NCBI GenBank assembly: GCA_000328365.1
Contig: KB309260.1
Span: 26,529-90,528, forward strand
From: Capitella teleta
Lineage: Eukaryota; Annelida; Polychaeta; Capitellidae
DNA: 64,000 nt
Direction: 5' to 3'
Every line of letters starts with the position of its first letter. The first letter of the stretch is position 1. The notes beneath the pieces were generated by a model, which was given only the letters and a program-made list of their open reading frames with translations, made no database searches and had not been told where the DNA came from. The position numbers and the translations under genes are program-made. Positions 1 to 11,959 of this stretch are shown in pieces.

Positions 1-3000
1 TGGCGTCAGGATACCATCGGGGCATTGGTCGACTGTCGAGGGAGTCCCAGTCGGGTTGGTATTGGAAGCCTGTGGTATCTAGTTTGACTCGACCAGGCTG
101 AAGTTAGAAACATTCGTGGAGTAAGACATACTGTCTGCTTAAAACCTTTAAGATTTTGTTTCTCCAAATACTAGTATAATTATCATAGTTTGCTTCGATC
201 TTGAAGAATGGAACATAATAAAATACTCACCCAACGATTTTTAGCTTTCTTTTTTTGACCCAAGATGGCTTTAGTTTTTAGTTCAACTAGGTTTTCTCTG
301 TAAAATATTATCAGCGAATAAAAAATGACAATGCAATTATCGAAAAACTGTCAATATATAAAATGCAAAATGTATAAAATAAATTGTTTGCTCAAAACGT
401 TTTAATTTTAATGAAAAAAAAGGAATAAAAGGAATAAAAATAAAATTCTCACGCATGTAATTCTGGATTTTCTGGTGGTGCTTCTACCCGGACCTGTACT
501 GTATCGAGAGGATTATCGCTGTAAAGAATATTGATAGCATTGAAGACTATAATATACACGTATCAAATGTAATAATTATTGATTGAATTGACAGCATTTC
601 TTTACCAAAAACCACCAGTCCTAATCCAGAAATTGACCATTGTAGCAACGATTGAGGAAATTACTCTAATGAGAGAAACTCCACGTGGCACTTGGATCAT
701 ATAAATAAGCCTGGAGGCTAATCGGAACCCTTGCTAAAAGAGCATAGTGCTCACTTTTCAGTACAATGTTGTTGTTGTGCCAGGTGACTGAAAAGGGTCC
801 CTTAACACCCTCTTCCCAAAAATTCCATTCTCAACCATTCATGCACTCAAATATGTGAATCATTTGGCGTTGTATGATAGTTGTTGTGTGTATTACGTGA
901 ACAAGAGGTCTGTGACAATGCATACCAATTAACAATTACATTTAAACACAAGAGAAACGCCGACTTCAACTCTACTTGAGCCAACAGCCGAGTTGGAGTC
1001 TGATTGAAATCTGATGTAACATCAGATTTCAACTCTGCTGCGGCTATTAATTAACTGGATACAATGCGACATCAAAAGTAAATAAGAATATTAGGATTGA
1101 ATATGAAATATAAAATAAGAAAGTATGGGTTATTAATTAGAAAATCATCAATGATTCCTCTCCCTTGTTCAGAAAAATAAATATTTATCATCCATTTTGC
1201 ATTTATACCATAAAAAACTTAAAGGGCTAGCGTTACCATGATACATGCTAAGCATAATGAGGATCTACACAACAACACACAAAAACATGTAATAAGTTGG
1301 TGGTAAAAAGTTGAAACCAAATGTTTTAAAAATGTTGTAAAAGTTCACAAGATTAAATAATAGAATCTAAAATAAATGTATTTTACCCGTGTAATTCCTG
1401 AAGTGTTTCTTCACTTTCTTGTATCACTGCTACTTCCGGTTGGGTCTCTCTGTCGAGATAAAAATATATTCATTTGCTTTCACTGCGCTAATTTCAATGT
1501 GATCGCTTCAATCATGCTCTAAAACGCAACTGTTAACAATTAAGCAAAAATAAATTTGTACATTGTACATTGACCATCGATATCAAACAATTGAAATCAA
1601 TCCATGAGCTTTATAGTTATTGATTCCTTTGGTGCCAAAATGATTTTACTAATATATATCGATCGTGTCACTTGTGAAATTAAGATTGGAAATTAATGCT
1701 GTAAATTGTCAAGATTTTGACTTGAATCAAACATGTTTCATGTGTATAAATGGTTAAACTACGAGAAACATTCAAACTTGAAAGATTCAAAGTGAAAGAT
1801 TCACAACTCATAACAAAATTTCTCACATATATAATTGTGGATCTCCTGGTGCTGCTTCTACCGTGACATGCACTGTGTCCAGAGGATTATTCCTGTAACG
1901 AATGCTCGACATTTTAGTATGGGTATAACTGTACTTAGAACAAATTCGTGCAGGAAAACCCCATGACATAGCATCATACAAGAGAGACAGGTGTACAACT
2001 AATGCATTTGGACCATTTTTAGATAGTCCGAAAAGAAATCCTCCGTGTCATCCCGTTTACCATTTTTCATGGACTTCAAGGCATCAATGATTTCCCCATG
2101 AGTTACTCTGTGGCTATGGTAGCACCGCTCTGTATGCGCACATCTAGTTTCAATGTCCTGACTCACTGATTGTAACAGGTCACTCATAGCTTCAGGGTTA
2201 AAGAGAACAGTATTGAACACCGCTGACGTTTTATTCGCAAACATTTTCCCGATATTTCTATCACTTCCAATCTCATCAATCGACCTGGGTATTGCGCTCT
2301 TTCGGGTGCTGATTTTCCGCACTTCACGCCATGCATCTCATCCGCTATTATTAAGTAGAGCTTCCACCAGTTTGTTTGCCCTGCATTGATCCTCAAGCCG
2401 CACCGCATATCGGTTATACGAATGGATATTAAAAATCCAGCAAAAAATAAATTTTTCTCACATATATAATTCTGATTCTCTTTGTGGTGCTTCTACCGTG
2501 ACCTGTACTGTATTCTGAATGTTCTGTTCATTGAAGACCATACAACAGCAAAAACATTCCGCAATAGTCTTAGTAATATATAGCTATAAATAATAGATTA
2601 TTTAAGTGAGTGTCACAATTTTGCGATGATCTCAGAATATCAGAAATGTACAAAATCTTGAAAGCATGTGATGTAAATTTAACCGATAAGGATTGTTCAA
2701 CTATTTCGGCCATAATTTCGACCTGCTTTATAACTATATACTATCACACTGCTCCACAAGCTTATCTTTTGAAGAGGTTTCTATTGCTGATTTAATTCAG
2801 TGGTTGAACCAATGTGATACAATGCCATGCACAAAGAACTTCTTTTCTTGTCTTTATTTTGTTCATTCTGTTTGGTTGTTTATCAACAATAAAAGTGAGA
2901 GTTCTTGTTCACGAAATAAAAGAATGTGTTATATGTTTACGCAAAAACCTTCCACCAAAGCAGAGTGCTGTGTTATGTCAGAATGGGAGAAGTGTCCATT

Positions 3001-6000
3001 TTTATCCTATTCCCAAAGATTCAGATCTCAAACTTGGAAAACTGGGTTAAGGGATCATTTTGTAAAGGATGAGGACCCACGAAGAGTTAAGAAACACATA
3101 TTACTATGTTTAACATTTCTATATATTTTCAGGTATTATAATCATTATTATGCATGCATTCGATTTCATATAATAGGATAGTGAATAGATAATATTTTGA
3201 CCGTTAGAGTTGGGAATTCAAATTTATAAATGCACCGAAAGACCTTTCTCTTCCACTCGAAATTAATGTCCAACACGTGCGGGATTTCTCAAGAGGTCTA
3301 CTTCAGGCAAAAGGGCCTACGTGACGGCGAGCACGCGGAAACACAGACTTAAACCCAGAGCAAGGGAAGAAGATGGAGTTTGCAAGTTTGGCAGTTTCCA
3401 CTCAGGAAGTCCAAGACGAACGGACAGGAGAAGTCACCCAGGAAGCCACGGACGGGACGGTTATCCCTCGGGAGGTCCAAGACGAACGGACAAGGAATCC
3501 ATTCAGGAAGTGATGCCGCGGAACAAGCCAGGACGAGCGGATAAGGCGGGCAAGGATGCGCGACGAGTGGGAGAGAGGTATCGTGTCTTGAACGGGGGCT
3601 ACCGGGTGCAATCCAAAAACCAGTAATATTCAATAGTTTATATTTCTTAAAAGTAAATAATTCCACTTCAAGGTAGTATTATTGTGATAGGTTAGTTAAA
3701 TTTAAGTTGAATGCTTGCGCGCATTCGGTAATTGTGTAAATTAAATAGCTAAGGTTTGAAACCCATTAATAAAACCTTAGAAGGTGTAAAGTTATCTCTT
3801 CTTCAGTGTTCTTTTGTTTTAGGACAATCTTTTGATTCAAAAGTATAATAAATTGCGAATTTAATTATATTCGGACAATATTTAGAGTGTACCGGTCAGT
3901 ACGACACCAGAAAGACACCAAAATATTACAATCTGACGTTGTGACAGTGAGTAACAAGCAATCAGATTGGCGAGGTTTGCAATACGTACAGACGCTGATG
4001 AAACAACAACGCATATCACTTACAAGTTGCATTTCTTGCAAGACAAAATAATGTCAGCTGCAACTCTAGCTTTTTGCTCTCTGATAGCTGAGCCAACTGC
4101 AACATAGTGATAATATGACGATGCAGAAGGTAAAATGTAAAAGGAAAATGTTTATAGCGATCAAAAATCATAATTAGCGAGAAAAATCAGGGTTGGATCA
4201 AAATTTGAAGAAGGAAAAAAGAATCATTGTAGCGACTCCACTTCTACATTTATACTCGGAGAGAGCTGAAGATACTCGAAGGTGATCCGGAACAACAAGG
4301 GCGACGTCTGTTTGCAATGTATAGACTTACTGGTACTTGACAGCCAATTATAACGATCATTGATCGCAGGAGGATCTCGGGGTCTGTTGGTGTAGTCTTG
4401 GAGACTGGTGGCTGTGGTTGACTGGACTGTGTCTGCTTTGTGTCTGTTAGTTGGATTGGAAATGTGTGTATTTATATGCTGGATTTGTGGATGAGTGAAA
4501 GCCTTCAGTTTAGTATGTAAAGTATGGATCTACATATTTGGAAGGACTTCTGTTGATGGTATCAGTTTATCGGTGTGAACTTTGTATCTTTGATGCGAAT
4601 GGACTGTTTGCAATAGTAGGGGTCATTTGGTACTTGTCAGCCATCAGCGATGGATGTATGTTCGTGTATTCTCTGTCCCAAAAGTATAATACATTGCCAT
4701 AGTTTATAGAGCCATACTAGACATCATGTAAGTGTTTATTAAAGCCATGTGACCTTAACAATCATAATAAGCGAGAAAAATCAGGATTGGATCAAAATTC
4801 GAAGAAGGAAAAATGAACGAGCTGTGTGATAGAATATCATTCCACTCCCCTATGCATTATACATTATTGTATTTGTATCATGATAGATGCAACGAGTTTG
4901 AAATACACAAGATTGGATAATATTTACCCGTGTAATTCGGGGAGGGTTTCTTCAATTTCTGGGGTCACTGCTACTTCCGGTTGGGTTTCTCTGCGGAGAT
5001 AAAAATATCTTCATTTGTCCTTTGACATGATACGACATGAAATTGATCTTTTTTATAATGCGCTTATTAAAATTGCAATTAAATTAGGCTCTAAAAGGCT
5101 CCAATGAACATCAATCCAGATATCCAACGATTGAAATCGAGCGATGGGTTGCACAGTTGTTGATTCCTTTGGTGCAGGCGTTAATCTACCGAGACAACAG
5201 ATCGGACGTGGTCGCTGCAATGGAGCATTATGTTTCGGAAACTCATGAAAAAATATACACATATGAACTAATTCGCTTTGCAGCAATACTGAGTCATTCG
5301 GCCCATTATTCATGCTAAAATATGATTTTTATCATCTCTATTTTGTTTCTCTTCTATATTGAACGAACAAAGCAGTGTAATAAATGCTGTACGGATCACT
5401 TGCTTGCATTGCCCTAATAATTATTCATGCGCCAAATCTGAAGGAAAGATGGACTCGTGAAAATGTTAAACAGTGTGCATGATTCAATTTGACATTTCAA
5501 CGTCTGGCTCATCCCACGAATAGTGTTTATAGAACGAGCATTGTTTAACTTCATTTGTGTTGAGGCTTGATCGCTGTTTGAGTGAGTGAGTGAGTGAGTG
5601 AGTGAGTGAGTGAGTGAGTGAGTGATGGGGTTTTACGGCTCCACCCAATCCGATCGGATGATACGGGCGCCAGAACAGAAGGCCCAGGTTTCCCCCTACT
5701 CTTATCGATAAATCCCAAGGGTTCTTTATCCTGCATACCACCATAGACAGTAGTACACAGCGCCTGGCCTTGTTACGCAGTTGGGCAGCACTGCAGAGTC
5801 ACCGAAGAATTACAATTATAACGAATTACAATTATAATTCACAATCATAACGCCCATGGCCTGATCGGGTCTCGAACCCGGGACCTCGACCCCCACGGTC
5901 GGCATTAGATTGTAGTCAGCGGTTTAACCCACTGAGCTATCCGGTGCCCTATTGATCGCTGCGGATTTTAGTAAAGTGCAAAATTTAATTCATTGCTGAA

Positions 6001-6543
6001 ATATGTAAAAGTTGTATTCGGACTAATGTGAACGACAATCAGAAGTTCACCGATTTGGCTATTGCAGGGAAGATATTGAGTTTGATATACTAGGGAATAG
6101 GTTTTAGCATTATTAATAATAATTATTAATAACAGCAAAATATTAATTTATTCTTTATTTGTGTTCTTCTTTTTTCGCACTCGAAATCCTTTTTTCTTAG
6201 AGTATCTGATTACTATTGCCATTGTGACAGGTTTATTGATACAAATAGTATCGGGTGATAAAGTTACTCAATTGTGTGGCCCTGGTATTCTGAGTCAGAT
6301 GAGCGTTCTTCGCGGTTTTAAATTTGCTTTTTTGCACGTCATCATAGTATTCAATGAACTAGTTTGACATAGTGTGATGTCAAGGCAAAATTTAGCTTAC
6401 GTTCCGACAGAATTAGCCTCGTTCTGGTGCTCTGCTGATTCTGACCTGATGGGTTCAGCGTTGACGCTCAAACCAAGACTTGGGGCTGAGACGTCGAGGT
6501 ACAGGAGGGTATAGACGAGTAGAGTGGAGGTCAAGGCCACCAT
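1..6543 (-). CDS. FUCA: alpha-L-fucosidase copy A, 5' half (GH29), cut by left edge
   Basis: Glycoside hydrolase family 29 enzyme that removes alpha-L-fucose from glycans; the catalytic C-terminal exons lie outside the window. Coding exons in transcription order: signal exon 6543-6446; linker exons 4990-4928, 1892-1827, 1449-1387, 518-453 and 297-231; first catalytic exon 97-1 (continues left). All are bordered by GT-AG and keep one frame. The start [18 protein letters not shown] opens a hydrophobic signal peptide nearly identical to copy B. The first 97 bases match copy B at 23942-24038 almost base for base, so this is its tandem duplicate. The signal exon has a good acceptor (tttcag) upstream of its ATG, so a non-coding first exon or trans-splicing is possible. 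A decayed exon copy at 2462-2514 breaks phase and is presumably skipped. Identity is strong through copy B; whether the whole gene is functional cannot be judged here. Confidence 0.85.
2000..2408 (-). mobile_element. LINE (non-LTR retrotransposon) fragment
   Basis: The minus strand encodes IDEIGSDRNIGKMFANKTSA and, further on, KSMKNGKRDDTEDFFSDYL. The same linker-to-RT segment occurs in the larger LINE at 48.6-49.9 kb (SEEEIAKFFSKKYSALYNS, LKQGKRDGDKDLVSNHL). This is a short 5'-truncated and 3'-truncated piece. The reading shifts frame near 2300 (upstream residues lie in another frame). It sits in an intron of FUCA copy A beside the decayed linker exon. Confidence 0.6.
2462..2514 (-). pseudogene. 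decayed type-2 linker exon of FUCA copy A
   Basis: The minus strand reads TVQVTVEAPQRESELYM between a cag acceptor and a gtgaga donor, clearly a type-2 array exon. It is 53 bp instead of 66 bp and lacks the NPLD-coding start. Including it would break the frame of the downstream exons, so it looks like a dying array member. Confidence 0.65.
2540..4900. other. intron of FUCA-A with no recognised gene
   Basis: Open frames at 2610-3181 and 3321-3626 match nothing I recognise. 3400-3560 holds imperfect repeats of a GC-rich unit encoding basic PRRTD-like residues. About 3684-3906 (TG...CA, AATAAA inside, ending ggtcagtacgaca) looks like a lone LTR, weakly supported. Two direct copies of a roughly 60-bp sequence (cgagaaaaatcagg...) lie at about 4168-4230 and 4769-4830. 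Confidence 0.4.
5577..5951 (-). mobile_element. tRNA-derived SINE, full length, with perfect 10-bp target duplication
   Basis: On the minus strand it begins GGCACCGGATAGCTCAGTGG, with a pol III A box (5928-5939) and a B box GGTTCGAGACCC (5867-5878). A non-tRNA body follows, then a 3' tail of about twelve TCAC-type units (5580-5626). The 10-mer ttgatcgctg flanks it on both sides (5567-5576 and 5952-5961), which marks a fairly recent target-primed insertion. The family recurs at 9351-9393, 9833-10143 and 24193-24365. It lies in an intron of FUCA copy A. It is not a functional tRNA gene, because no full cloverleaf is kept. Confidence 0.9.
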
Positions 6544-6723
6544 GATGCACGATGGCTTGGATGTGATGTTGAAACCTGAAAGGAAAATGCAAATGAGGAA
6601 TTAAGAGGTTCAGCAATATCCATATACATGTGTCGTTATCCGTTGATCACCCCATTACATGATATAAAACGTGATCGTAGGCATAAAGATCGAACTAACT
6701 AGTTCGCAACTAGTTGCGGACTA

Positions 6724-7300
6724 ACAGCCTGACAGGCTATCGTGAAAGCAACTAACATGTATTAGTTCATGTTCATCTCGCATTCAATGCGATATTTCTC
6801 GCTCATGTGCGATCCAAACTGCGTCAAAGGCTACATTTAAACAAATTAATCCATGCTTACCCCCCAAACACAGCCTCACGTTGTTCCATGGAGCCTCCGT
6901 TGCCTTTCAAGATGTATGAATAAAAGTACATATATGGAATAATTAATTTGATATGCGAATTGAAATCACAAGTAGCAGAGTGTAATAAGCTGGAGTGTTA
7001 GACTGTTAGAGCAATAATGCCCGATGCCTTGCACGAATTCGATGTTCGAACCCAACAATCTTTGTATTCTGCTAATTGTGAATTCAATTTGCACATCAAA
7101 TTATCCCAGACATTATTTTTCAAACATCTTTTAAGGCAACATATAGGCTTCGTTTCGAGGAAAACCATGTTTTCAATCTTTGTTTTTATATCCTGCGACG
7201 CAGTTTGGATCGCCCTGTGAATGAGAAATATCGCATTGAATGCGAAATAAACATGAAATAACATGTGTTCGTTGCTTTCACAATAGCCTGTCAGGTTGTA
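6724..7300. mobile_element. foldback MITE with about 105-bp terminal inverted repeats
   Basis: 6724-6833 (acagcctgacaggctat...) is repeated in inverted orientation at 7190-7300, including the shared inner string cattcaatgcgatatttctc. The loop of about 360 bp shows no transposase. It lies just upstream of the signal exon of FUCA-A and has no counterpart at the matching place in copy B, so it arrived after the gene duplication. Superfamily not determined. Confidence 0.75.
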
Positions 7301-8455
7301 AATCCGCAAAAAAAGCTGGTCTGCAGTTTAACCTGGTCTGACCCAACCTTTTGTCTCAATCTGCTCGGGCTTAACCCGCAGATGTGCTCCACTATGATCA
7401 AAGATATTCTACTCGAAATACTTCGAGAGCAAAGAGCAGATTTTGAGTGGCGAGTAGCGATGTTTGATCAATTTTAAATAACACAAGTGTGCCGAAAGTA
7501 ATCACGGCCCATCTAAACAATAATGGATTTACTAAATGCTCTCCTCTCTGTTTTCGGGATCAACATGTCCGACATCATGTCGAAGCCTGCCTACTAGTTT
7601 TATGTTTGAACCCGTAAACGCGGTTGCCATGGGCAACACGCAAAATTGTGCTCTTTGGCTCGGCATCACATGATCGTGCTGATCTGCAAGTTTTGATCAC
7701 AAAGCTTTGTTAAAGGTGAAATTAATCTGTCTTTTTTTCCGATTTTTGGTTCTTTTTGAAACAAGAATCACGCGCAGAAATGGCCAAGTGTTGCATAGAA
7801 TTGTTTTTGACTAAACACTGACAAAAATAATGAACTATGTCATAATATGGCTTGCAATTACTGTTATGCAAGATCATGCAAAAACGGTGCAACCTTGCAC
7901 AGTAATAGTGCCATATAGTAATAGGAATATATAGGAATAGCATTACTACGATTTTTTTCGGGTTCAAACCAAAACTCGCGGGGTATTCTTCGATTTCGTG
8001 GCACAAAAGCGTCCATTTTGGCGTTTCAAAATGGCCGACCTACCGCTCATAACTCTTAAGACCACTTTCGAGTGCGCATAAAGTTATGATCAAAATTCGC
8101 TCATAAGTATATTGTTATGACTCGTCATAACTATGATGTTAGAATATGTGGACTTATGAGGAAAATCGATCATAACTCTCTTGTTAAGAAAAACCCCTGT
8201 ATACAACATGTAACAACTAGCAGTATTCATGTGCTGTTCTAGATATCGAATTTGGATGACACAAGTCGATAACAAATTATATGCATGCGAAGTTGTTCTA
8301 AGCATTGTCTTGTATCCCTAACTATTGACATTCATTGCTGTACATTCCTAAAATTGAAAAAAAATAAAAAAATGATAAAATAATAATGATCCAATCTGAA
8401 ATGCTATATAGTATGCCCAATAATTATGATACAATAATGACACACTGAAGACGCC
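7301..8455. other. non-coding spacer upstream of FUCA-A
   Basis: No gene or domain recognised. 8050-8190 is rich in short inverted words around ttatga/tcataa. Probably 5' intron or flanking sequence of FUCA-A. Confidence 0.4.
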
Positions 8456-8692
8456 TTGCGCATAAACGTATCTAATAATCTATGGCTGTACTACTGTGAC
8501 AATCCTATTTGCAAAGCAAACAAACTCAATGAGACGAATTACGCAATCCTCTCCATGCCAAAATAACCGACCTTGTTTAAGTTTGTCGATTACGTTATCA
8601 ACTCTGCGACCACCAATGACATTCCTCATGACATGCCGTCAAGAGTCACTTCATTGAAGCACACGTGCAGCTGAATTGGAGTATGTAAAATT
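8456..8692 (-). promoter_or_regulatory. conserved upstream block of FUCA-A (promoter or first-exon candidate)
   Basis: About 240 bp is strongly conserved with 27469-27706 upstream of FUCA-B, while the sequence around it is not. It holds an E-box CACGTG (8662-8667), a CCAAT box on the minus strand (ccaccaatgac read in reverse as attggtgg), and the palindromic word gattacgt. Its position 5' of the signal exon in both copies suggests the promoter or an untranslated first exon. An E-box of this kind would suit TFEB-type control of lysosomal genes, but that is only inference. Confidence 0.5.
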
Positions 8693-9340
8693 ATGATTAG
8701 TTATATTGAAGGCGGACTCTGATTTTTTTGGAATTTTTTTATTCAAAGACAATTAATTATGAGTGAAATGACTGATTGCGTGACCTTATAAGGCCGAAGT
8801 ACGTTTCAAAATTCATTGGAAAAATCAATAATGAAGAGAATAAATGATATATGGTTTTATATGTGATAACATAATTAATTATGCTACTTTAGCGTTTTAT
8901 TTCAGTTTTTAACTGTAATATTTGTGCTTCTCGATAACTTTGATGTCACTTTATCTTATACCATCACAATATTGCAATACAATGTTTAAAATGAATAATT
9001 TCTAACAACTATAGTATTACTTTTATTCATCCATTTAATTGCCATTTAAAATTGACGACTTCGAAAACATACAACCATGAAATAATCAAATTGTACAATG
9101 TTCATTTTGACCCTTGAGGAATGCACTTTGGTAGTTGTTTGAACCGCAACACAGTGGAAATATTTACCCAGATGAATGCAGTGTTCCCTAATGATAAAAA
9201 AACTGATATTTTGAGGCGATTCCGCAACAAACAGTGTTGCAAACGGGCTGAGATCCGGAAAACCAAAAGGCAAAAAGAATGTCACATAATAACTAACGCA
9301 ATAAGTGTATGGATTACAGTAGACAAAAGTATATACAAAC

Positions 9341-9403
9341 GGAGGTATTGAGTGAGTGAGTGATAGGGTATTACGGCTCCACCCAATCCGATAGGAGGTA
9401 TTG
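9341..9403 (-). mobile_element. 43-bp SINE stub with perfect 10-bp target duplication
   Basis: 9351-9393 is only the 3' end of the tRNA-SINE family (tcactcactcact tail on the minus strand plus the ggagccgtaat-type end). It is flanked by perfect copies of ggaggtattg at 9341-9350 and 9394-9403. It is an extreme 5' truncation during insertion. Confidence 0.85.
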
Positions 9404-9471
9404 CTATGCTTTAGATTGGGAATCAAATATTTCACTCGCTCATTTTTAGACACACAATAAGATGACTATAG

Positions 9472-11364
9472 CGTCGTAAGGAAAGAGACATGTGTCGAGC
9501 TGAACATTTATGATTTAATAAAGAGGGATGTTGTAGTATTGAGTGAGAAGATATTCTGGAGATGAATGAATTTTTTAATTCGATAGACAGGGTTTATAAT
9601 TATAGTGATTATGAAGAAATCTATTTGAGATGATTATCTGAGTTCAGATTAGTATTTATAGCAAATTCACAATTCTCAATATGCATGTGTAATGAACTAG
9701 TTATGTTGAAACTATAACAAGGGATATAAGTTTATATAGGTTTGAATGTATGGCTATTGGGCTATTGACGGAGTGGAATGGGAGTTGAGAAATTCCGAGA
9801 TGAGATGAGCTGAACGCTACATCACTTCCTCCCCTGCAATCCTATGCCGACTGTGGGGGTCGAGGTCCCGGGTTCGAGACCCGAACAGGCCACGGGCGTT
9901 ATGATTGTGAATTATAATTGTAATTATTCAGTGACTCTGCAGTGCTGCCCAACTGCGTAACAAGGCCGGGCACTGTGTACTATTGTTCATATGGTGGTAT
10001 GCATGATAAAGAACCCTTGGGATTTATCGATAAGAGTAGGGGAAAACCCCGGTCCCAGGCCTTCGGTTCTGGCGCCCGTATCACCCAATTGGTTTGGGTG
10101 TAGCCGTAAAACCCCATCACGCATCACGCATCACGCATCACACACCCGCGGCACCACTGTGCGATATTCTTCCTCATCCTGTGCCAAACGAAAGAACGCC
10201 CGATCAGACGCTGAGTAGCGCGTCCACCGAGGTGGGCGAAGCTGTGCAGGCAAGTGAAGACTTGTTTCTTGAAATCATCAGGCACAACAGGACGTGGGTG
10301 CTTGCGGGAGACGTGGCACAGCAGAGGGGGTCCTCCTTGTATGACTGGCACCTCTGCTTGACGGAGGCCGGACACTGCAGTCCTGAAGTCTCTGACGATG
10401 GGGCAAGAGCCTTGGCTGGCGGCAAGGGCTGCATAGTCGATGCCGAGAGACACGTTATCCAGAGGATTATGTGAGCGACCCGCGGCTACGCGTTGATGTC
10501 GTCGGAAGGGCGTTGTACGTCCATTACTGCTTCTGGGAGATTTGATGTCAGAGTGACCTGTGGGGTCGGTGCACGAGAAACATCTGTCTCACTCTGTGAT
10601 GGCCAAGAGATGTCGCTGTTGTTTGAAAATGCCGAACGCTGCAATGTGTGACTGCTGGCCCGCTGCCAAGGATAGGCCTGCGTGTGCTGCTAATTCTCGT
10701 AGTTCGCAGGTCACGTGTGCAAGGCTTCTTCGTACCGGTCGAGGGAGGGCTCTGAGAAATATATCTCTCAGGAGATAACATCCTCTATCATGCTTCCCGT
10801 GGAGGCGCAGCATTTGGTCCAGCATCTCTGACGGACGTACGCCGATCGCCCCATTCTGTGAAAGCAAGAAGCTGCTGTGCCGGCTGCTGATCACTCAAAC
10901 CGAACGCTGCTAGGAGGAAATCTTTGATTGTTTTGTGTTTTTGTTCGTTGGCTGAGTCTTCTAGCACCGACGCTGCTCCCGTGGCCGTTGCATTATCCAG
11001 GGAAGCCACCACGTGACAGTACTTTGTTTGTTCGTCGGTGATCTTGCGCTGGCTAAATTTTGCTTCCGCTTGCACGAACCATGACACGATGTTATTCGAT
11101 CACACGGGGGGTAACTTGATAGCGACGGCGTTGATGGTCGCTTGCTCCTTGCTCATCGTTCTTCTTTCTTCTTTCTTCGTTCTTTCGTCGAGGTCACCAC
11201 ACATAGGTCGTAAGGAAAAAGACACAGAGACATGTGTCGAGCTGAACACTATGATTTATCCAAGAGGGATATGAGTTTATATAGGTTTGAATGTATGGCT
11301 ATTGAGTTATTGACAGAGAGTGAAATGGGAGTTGAGAAATTCAGAGATGAGATGAGACCCTACA
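9472..11364 (-). mobile_element. LTR retrotransposon fossil 1 (Ty3/gypsy-like), broken
   Basis: Structure on the minus strand: 5' LTR about 11364-11205 (starts TGTAGGG, holds a TATA-like ctatataaa), a gag-like region about 11090-10590, an integrase-type zinc-binding region about 10450-10150, a polypurine tract near 9822-9834, and a 3' LTR about 9821-9472. The 5-bp word tatag flanks both ends (9467-9471, 11365-11369), as expected of a target duplication. The 3' LTR carries an extra insert of about 190 bp, and a SINE (9833-10143) lies next to the polypurine tract. The element is broken in several places and lacks most of pol. LTR differences indicate moderate age. Confidence 0.75.
9833..10143 (+). 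mobile_element. tRNA-derived SINE, 5'-truncated, inserted in LTR fossil 1
   Basis: Same family as 5577-5951, opposite strand. The B box ggttcgagaccc is at 9871-9882. The body with cccttgggatttatcgataa follows, and the tail is made of catcacg units instead of TCAC. The A box is missing. Confidence 0.85.
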
Positions 11365-11959
11365 TATAGGGACATTTGCAACAGCACCTAAACACTTCTA
11401 CAGACCTCCATGCTCTTCGAAGTTGCTCGCATGTCTACCTTCGAGTGCACAGTCACCGCACCCCAGTCCAGCGTCCCTACTGTTTCAATTGGTTTCTTCT
11501 ACAGACTTAAGTATGGTTTTTGTCAAAGGGTTGCTTTCCGTTTCCTGTTCTTGAGAATAAAATATCTAGTTAGAATCTCTCGTCTGTTTTCATTGAATGT
11601 TCCGCTCCACACCTCACTCAGTCACGCAACATGGTGGCAGCGGTAAAGATTAACCGATTAATCCTAGATAATGACGCCTTGTTGGAAAGCCGGTGTCGGC
11701 TTTTGTGCATGATTTCTGTTCTCTTTCCTGTCTCTCGTTGTGGGCGATAATACGGAATCGCTGAACTCAGTTCAGCAGCACCCAGTCACAATGTCAGACC
11801 CACCCGAGGCAGTGGCAGATGGCTTAGCTACTAGCCATGGCCAACAAGAGCTCCCCAACAACAATGCACAGAATACCACCAGCGCCACAGATTCCATTGC
11901 CAAGCACGCCCGCCCTCCTAAGCCTCTGGAGCTTGGGTCGAACAAAGCAGCGAAAAAAT

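Larger units (their letters stand above)
231..4990 (-). other. FUCA: array of phase-matched linker mini-exons, copy A
   Basis: Between signal peptide and catalytic domain lie five intact small exons and one decayed one. Two types alternate. Type 1 (63 bp; 4990-4928, 1449-1387) encodes ETQPEVAV followed by an acidic stretch ending ELHG. Type 2 (66 bp; 1892-1827, 518-453) encodes NNPLDTV or DNPLDTV, then an acidic stretch ending LYM or ELHA. Each of these starts and ends in phase 2, so any can be added, lost or skipped without shifting the frame. The last exon (67 bp; 297-231) is lysine-rich and brings the frame to phase 0. Introns duplicated with the exons: about 1545-1640 resembles about 5095-5180, showing that exon-intron units were copied together. 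Function of the repeats is unknown; a spacer or surface-binding linker is a guess. Confidence 0.85.

Noticed and set aside
2610-3181. coding exon on the plus strand in FUCA-A intron
   Set aside because: Three overlapping frames, no family match and no consistent splice pairing.
3321-3626. 101-codon basic protein
   Set aside because: Frame runs through an imperfect GC-rich tandem repeat and is open on the other strand too. No domain and no gene context.
5579-5628. CRISPR-like or telomere-like array
   Set aside because: A simple 4-bp tandem tail of a SINE with no spacers.
5867-5951. tRNA gene
   Set aside because: A and B boxes are present, but the acceptor and anticodon arms do not form a normal cloverleaf. 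The body, tail and target duplication show it is a SINE.
9046-9453. 135-codon protein on the minus strand
   Set aside because: Runs through the SINE stub and both of its target duplications, so it cannot be an old coding exon.
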